From: a virus
DNA: 24,861 nucleotides
IMG/VR virus record: IMGVR_UViG_3300022602_000399
Coordinates: 1 to 24,861 of that record
Direction: 5' to 3' (one strand)
Position numbers and translations under genes: made by a program
Notes under the pieces: generated by a model
The model's input: only the letters and a program-made list of their open reading frames with translations
Database searches by the model: none
What the model was told of the DNA's origin: nothing
Shown here: in pieces, positions 22,501 to 24,861 of the stretch
Layout of the letters: each line of letters opens with the position of its first letter
Position numbering within the stretch: position 1 is the first letter of the stretch

Positions 22501-24861
22501 TTGAGTCATCGTATCCGTGTCCGGATGATATTACGTCTATAGAACTAACTCGGCCTATTGAATCGATTACAGCTTTTACTACTGCACCTTTTCCTGTACC
22601 AATAATCTTGATATAAGGTGCTTGTAAATAACCTCTACCTGTAGATATAATACTAACACCGGTAATTTTACCATTGGTAATTATTGGTGCAAGCTCTGGA
22701 CGTACAAATAAATTAATATTAGTAAATTCAATTGCAGTATCTGTATCGATGATTTGGTCAAACTCACCGCCTGGAACAAATAAATTTCCATTAATTGTAC
22801 TACCAGTATAAGCAGGAGGAACATCAAACGATTCTAATTTACTTAAATCATAATTTCCAATCAACTGAGTTGATAGTAGTAAAGCGTTTAAACCTTCGAT
22901 ATATTCTTTTAAAGCTTCAACTCGATTTACAAACATACTCTGGCGTGGTCTGTTCTCGATTCCGTATTGTAATTTTACAGGCAATGTTGAATCAGGCACT
23001 GGACGTCCGGCAATATCAATTCCGCATAGACTATCGATCCATTTTTGTTGTACAGTTTTAGGCAAATCAACAATAGTATCTGTACTAATTAATTTCCACT
23101 GGCTGTGAATATTTCTGTCAATTTTATTTACAGTCCAATATTCTACTGCTAGCACTACGTCAGAATTATTTAAATATTGACTAATGTTTGCAAGACTAAA
23201 TGAGTCTGGGCCAAGCAATGCAAGATAAGAATATGCTTGACCTTTTGGATTAGCAATTAAACTAGATACTGCTTGAGCAGAAATGTTTCTTCCTGGTATT
23301 GCCGGTGTAGTTGTCTTATTAGCTACCCAGTAGTAATAAGTATTTTTAAATGTTTTAGTTACACTGTTGTATGTTTTAGTCACGCAATAAGCACTATCAC
23401 CATATAAAGTTTTACCAGTTACGCCAGCGGCTATACCAGCGGCTGTGTTAGACTGTGTATCCCATTGAGATGGTAACAAACTACTGGACACCCATTCATA
23501 AATGTCAATGCTTGCTCCAGGAGCAAGTGTGTTCCATGTGTTGTTTCTATAAGCAGGATCTGTAAAGTATGGGTTAACAAACTTTGCAGTCTGCAAATTC
23601 CACCACAACTGTCCTAACTGGTTTGTTCCCCAGAATCCATTAGTATTAACAGTTACTTGGCTAGTGCCATCTGAATAAGAATAAGTAGCAGGATCGTAGA
23701 ATGTTTGATAAGTTATTTCTTCTTCTGCAGGACCTGCAATCTTTCCTTGAATAGGATCTATTACATCTAAATAAGTTATTAGTTGGTTCGAAGACTTGTT
23801 GTATAAGAATGCTTTTTTAATTTTACTCAAATCAGCAACTTCTGAAGCAGTTCTGTAAACAGACCAAGACAATGCATTTCTAGGTTTCAAATACAAATTA
23901 ACTTGACCCACATTAGTATAAGGAGCAATAGTAGTATAAGGAGCACTAACAAATATTGCATTGTTACCTACCGCAAATCCTTGTCCGTATCCGCTGTTAA
24001 CAGAATCAGAATTTAATAAACTTTCACTGTAAACCCAATTGTTGTTATAGTTATCATGTATATCAACTCGTCCATTTGCCACTTGTGTTGTGATGAATGT
24101 AGTAGATTGTTTATCAAATGTAGTACCAACACTATCAAATGTAGTTGTAATTTTACTAGATCCGTTTTGACTATAAATTACCAAAGTCTGTGAATCGTTC
24201 ATAAAGGCAATTTTACTTCCGAACTCTCCGTTAACTTCTGGGCTGTGGTCTGTGATGCTTTGATAATTTACATATAAATTAGTTAACGGATTGTATGCAT
24301 ATACTCCAACTGTGCCTTGTTGGCTTACTTTAACTGTGCTTTGCAAATCATCACTGATAGCAATGTATGTTCCGTCATCGGATACAGCAATGCCTTGGCC
24401 AAAAGAATTATCAACTCCTGTTAATGTTTGGATCAATGATCCAGATTTGTAAATGTTAACAACTCCTAGTTGGCTGACAAAATAAGATACAACCAGTGTA
24501 GATCCATCAGAACTTAGTGCCAGTTGATTGCCAAAGTATGAATTAACTGATGGGCCAGTGCCGACTGTACCTGCATATTGCCATCCTGTTGACGAGAATG
24601 TAATTGACTGATACGGAGTTAAATCTGGGGCGGTAGATAATATTACGCTATTTGCCGCTTGTACTTGCAAGACGTTGAATGTTAATATAGAATCATTGTT
24701 AAATTCAACAGTACTAATTGTTGCGCCAAGTGAGGCTGGATCCAAACCTTTAGTCGATGTTACATCTACGAACGCATAAGTTGTTACATTATAAAATTCA
24801 TAAGTGCCTGCACCTTGTGTAATAAAATTCTGAATTGCGCCAGTGAAATCAACAACAGTAA
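16514..24861 (-). CDS. Giant modular virion protein, start outside the window (at least 2781 aa)
   Basis: The frame is open from the window edge to TAA at 16514-16516. A TTG at 24743-24745 is only an internal Leu codon, since 38 sense codons precede it. In order: beta-propeller/FG-GAP-like repeats (about 24600-23880; LSSDGSTLVVSYF, VSDDGTYIAIS, VGNNAIFVSAPY); an aromatic region (23700-22700); two SGxGY-type repeats (22695-22485 and 21540-21335) flanking a helical block with IYVDWIFKTSFVRATHNVG and EVKPYRTKVREYISQY (22050-21690); a series of beta modules, including two GVGTY modules and several VxVxxxGxxLxxGxDY hairpins; and two Trp/Tyr/Cys-containing carbohydrate-binding-like repeats near the C-terminus. 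I infer a tail-tip or adhesin protein that binds the host surface. No enzyme motif was seen. Composition is Thr/Ser/Val/Ile-rich with few Cys. Confidence 0.87.
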   Translation of the reverse strand, partial: TVVDFTGAIQNFITQGAGTYEFYNVTTYAFVDVTSTKGLDPASLGATISTVEFNNDSILTFNVLQVQAANSVILSTAPDLTPYQSITFSSTGWQYAGTVGTGPSVNSYFGNQLALSSDGSTLVVSYFVSQLGVVNIYKSGSLIQTLTGVDNSFGQGIAVSDDGTYIAISDDLQSTVKVSQQGTVGVYAYNPLTNLYVNYQSITDHSPEVNGEFGSKIAFMNDSQTLVIYSQNGSSKITTTFDSVGTTFDKQSTTFITTQVANGRVDIHDNYNNNWVYSESLLNSDSVNSGYGQGFAVGNNAIFVSAPYTTIAPYTNVGQVNLYLKPRNALSWSVYRTASEVADLSKIKKAFLYNKSSNQLITYLDVIDPIQGKIAGPAEEEITYQTFYDPATYSYSDGTSQVTVNTNGFWGTNQLGQLWWNLQTAKFVNPYFTDPAYRNNTWNTLAPGASIDIYEWVSSSLLPSQWDTQSNTAAGIAAGVTGKTLYGDSAYCVTKTYNSVTKTFKNTYYYWVANKTTTPAIPGRNISAQAVSSLIANPKGQAYSYLALLGPDSFSLANISQYLNNSDVVLAVEYWTVNKIDRNIHSQWKLISTDTIVDLPKTVQQKWIDSLCGIDIAGRPVPDSTLPVKLQYGIENRPRQSMFVNRVEALKEYIEGLNALLLSTQLIGNYDLSKLESFDVPPAYTGSTINGNLFVPGGEFDQIIDTDTAIEFTNINLFVRPELAPIITNGKITGVSIISTGRGYLQAPYIKIIGTGKGAVVKAVIDSIGRVSSIDVISSGHGYDDSTTAIIRDYSVLVLSDSQAGGAWSIYAFNPAFYDVNTKTVTGKWSRTLTKSYDVRDYWSYVDWYATGYNQFTAPDYAVQTFVDLNFISPKVGDIVKILTVNTGGWLLLEKYANSSSTDWTLSYKTIAMQNGTIQFNSSLYETSTSAVGYDSSIFDDSGFDVKAALELRIILETLQENILIDSLYENYLDLFFRSIKYALSEQIYVDWIFKTSFVRATHNVGALSQPVYYPVDNLSNFQDYVSEVKPYRTKVREYISQYVGTGTPNGVDLADTPVTDFDLPATIVNNALTVINATVVDGKITSDINAITTYPWKFWLDNVGFTITELIIVSGGLGYVTQPTVVFDSNSGSGASANVFFTNGVINRVILKSPGSGFLSAPTVTVVGGLAVGGTPARLVAVIGDSVVRSNLLGMKFDRIGQKPLIGSMDVTETFPGTGSTTLSLAWAPDIRYGKSTVTIVDNTYNTTVPVLREDYTLSVVESKSSGFTQYSGKIKFNFIISESQTVTIKYTKDISVLDAVERINFYYDPISGMPGKDPAQLMTGVDYGGAVVGNLGFTASGGWANLPFGTDSWGLVDSKYTDYKMLFPFSGGTDDYHTVMPTIFPEGTIIDVYYSPLSVTSTLITPDIYDANTTIFYYNYQVNPTVYFTSTSTTIGGTSITTTAQGTTYPVGIIVLTALQATGGTSGQQSITFDSVTDIVAGQYVSGYGVPYGTYVSFVQDNVVSLSANLNLSTTFSGYISGTTLTVTTSPSLPITVGSVISGSGISTGTTILEQMGSSSGGIGTYTISTSASAGSISSPISITAQTIASGYYSFFNLGTTLTVSSTVGVLIGMGVVGTGFTTQSVVKIIDAHNVVLSSPPVSIPTIGETLKFVENTAGSTQLSVVYSSNIQEGDIVTCDVAGYTFAFGHNTTITSVSSSAGKTLITLSQIFYSNIPDGVAITFTRNLTAPTDYLSGVLSVIFSEPPPIGVTVYIYGYVDPIKIDAADFDMNTMSSPTNQYAVMPPIVSDGLTGVVYIPSTIPGFPNVGDKFIFREESSDGSFSVLGQDSNLSGGDLAYSTALGINADDIILDGDGFNTTMSSPAPEEVVPGQVVDTLAIKVFDRIPSGSANIKVDNYVTDGTKFEFPVSVPMTTPRGVIVKLDGSIKTYGVDYETDFENQQIVLTSVPSADKILSIFVISYAGDNILDIDSFVGDGTTTEFVTQSPWFSNITAGVFENGIPSTVVLFETDSSYVSVNSVGIRFAVAPAVGVLINYIIVKGSTQSFAITNAETITAHGGATYTLQNIIGNSLPDESYMIVRVNNTILSAPVNSYFTVIAGQTQYVVDSNKIAPFSVPAYNVSVLIDNNLLLAGRDYSVDLSGITITITNTILNSYIGKELIVSVLLTTGYSYNASTRQITFTEIYTPGTAIEIISSYQHDSIDLERTNISINSTSNLTANSPEFYRVSASEGGLLVLERAVTNENYVWVIQNGNLLVPGVDYRLNEDHITIQLSAMPSVSDRIELLTFGSTVLTPAIAYVQFKDMLNNTTYSRLSLNKRTTLAQDLNWSDTTIVLEDGSNFQEPNAAHNLPGLIEIQGERIHYFAKTGNVLSQLRRGVLGTGIAKYNLAGTYVQDISSSETIPYTDTVTVSTILSNGTGIIQLDVYEPFEATLSNGTIGLAGNLLTVTTPPAIPITIGSTITSASVYLPSGTKVTSQISGTAGGVGVYEINYSAVLGTETFYTTPGAVPVKGSSSDSTGVVAWFTSRGYTFGSTYSSSIAYSVNTVVIYENNYYYCIQSVPVLSNRKYGIDYSPATTTTIVGVQTPYWALYPTSIVPGRGQTDQIEVFVGGYAEAGDWIANIVYSQGTIVNVGGYTYQCIQDNIGGSNFFDAVTIVTINANGTTTTVQTDAEYSVCWKFFVGNIRLKKAPFSVFNVNQAPYSPAGDVKFDADFSVDGTLPLVYLTNNLPTSTQVTVVQRTGSVWDSYTNILYDDSKVANFIKAEQGIEYAEYYRAGKKY
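16817..17265 (-). repeat. Two tandem CBM5/12-like carbohydrate-binding repeats in the giant protein
   Basis: Copy A (about 17265-17070) has SSIAYSVNTVVIYENNYYYC and ends in PYWALYP. Copy B (about 17015-16817) has AGDWIANIVYSQGTIVNVGG, YTYQCIQDN and CWKFF. Both follow the pattern W/Y-Y-G-x-V-x-Y-x-G-x-Y-x-C-x-W of small chitin-binding-type modules. Identity with that family is tentative. Confidence 0.5.
17345..17570 (-). repeat. GVGTY module, copy 4 (C-terminal part of giant protein)
   Basis: The segment has LLTVTTPPAIPITIGSTIT and then ISGTAGGVGVYEINYS. It follows the same order of blocks as copies 1-3 but is the most diverged. Confidence 0.6.
20100..20320 (-). repeat. GVGTY module, copy 3 (giant protein)
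   Basis: The segment has SGTTLTVTTSPSLPITVGS, then GSSSGGIGTYTISTSASAGS. Two shorter relatives sit on either side: at about 20480-20330 (ITFDSVTDIVAGQYVSGYG) and at about 20090-19925 (TTLTVSSTVGVLIGMGVVG), suggesting tandem expansion. Confidence 0.7.
21335..21540 (-). repeat. SGxGY-type repeat, copy 2 (giant protein)
   Basis: The segment has SGGLGYVTQPTVVFD, GASANVFF, GVINRVILKSPGSGFLSAP. It has the same pattern as the copy at 22485-22695: (S)xGxGYxxxPxxxxxGxGxGAxxxAxxxxGxV. Confidence 0.65.
22485..22695 (-). repeat. SGxGY-type repeat, copy 1 (giant protein)
   Basis: The segment has STGRGYLQAPYIKIIGTGKG, then GRVSSIDVISSGHGYDD. This beta repeat is common in large structural proteins of T4-like phages, from memory. 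Confidence 0.65.

Noticed and set aside
24743-24745. TTG as the start of the giant protein
   Set aside because: The frame continues without a stop through 38 more codons to the window edge, and no ribosome site is present.
1-24861. tRNA genes, CRISPR arrays, insertion sequences or attachment sites
   Set aside because: No cloverleaf, regularly spaced repeat, transposase or integrase was seen; coding sequence fills almost all of the window and no gap exceeds about 75 bases.

Overview
The window looks like part of the genome of a contractile-tailed (T4-like, myovirus-type) bacteriophage with AT-rich DNA. Its closest architectural parallels, from family knowledge rather than any search, are the T4-like phages of cyanobacteria and other aquatic bacteria. 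Supporting features are a ThyX-type thymidylate synthase, a block of large Ser/Thr/Asn/Gly-rich fibre and structural proteins, a tail-collar domain, tightly packed genes with ATGA/TAATG overlaps, and ATAAATA late-type promoter boxes. No rRNA, tRNA, CRISPR array, integrase or insertion sequence was seen. The host cannot be named from the sequence.

Layout. Bases 1-3578 are read rightward: the tail end of an unidentified gene, then a strong sigma70-type promoter containing a cUUCGg hairpin, a zincin/VWA metallopeptidase-like protein, four small conserved-hypothetical-type proteins, and thyX. Everything from 24861 back to 3564 is read leftward. The thyX stop lies inside the 3' end of the first leftward gene (15-bp convergent overlap). 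Bases 3564-7821 form a six-gene overlapping operon with its own sigma70-type promoter (7843-7871). It holds four GT-A-like glycosyltransferase candidates in two paralogous pairs, one unrecognised protein between the pairs, and one small leader protein.

Bases 7884-24861 encode virion proteins. In order of transcription they are: a giant modular protein (at least 2781 residues, start outside the window), a 203-residue structural protein, three fibre proteins sharing one N-terminal module but with different C-termini (tail-collar, trimeric-fibre-like, Peptidase_G2-like), and two paralogous structural proteins. They split into four transcription units. The three whose starts are visible each have an (C/G)ATAAATA box 21-23 bases before the first ATG.

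How it fits together. The rightward genes look like nucleotide metabolism and an AAA+/VWA-type machine. The far leftward block builds the tail tip, fibres and adhesins. The glycosyltransferase operon sits between them under a host-type promoter, so it is probably expressed earlier than the fibres. It may modify fibre proteins, DNA or host glycans; nothing in the sequence decides which. The most notable observations are the promoter whose spacer is a perfect hairpin, the GT operon, and a roughly 70-residue beta-rich module found in four places in three structural proteins, present in one and absent from the other of two adjacent paralogs.
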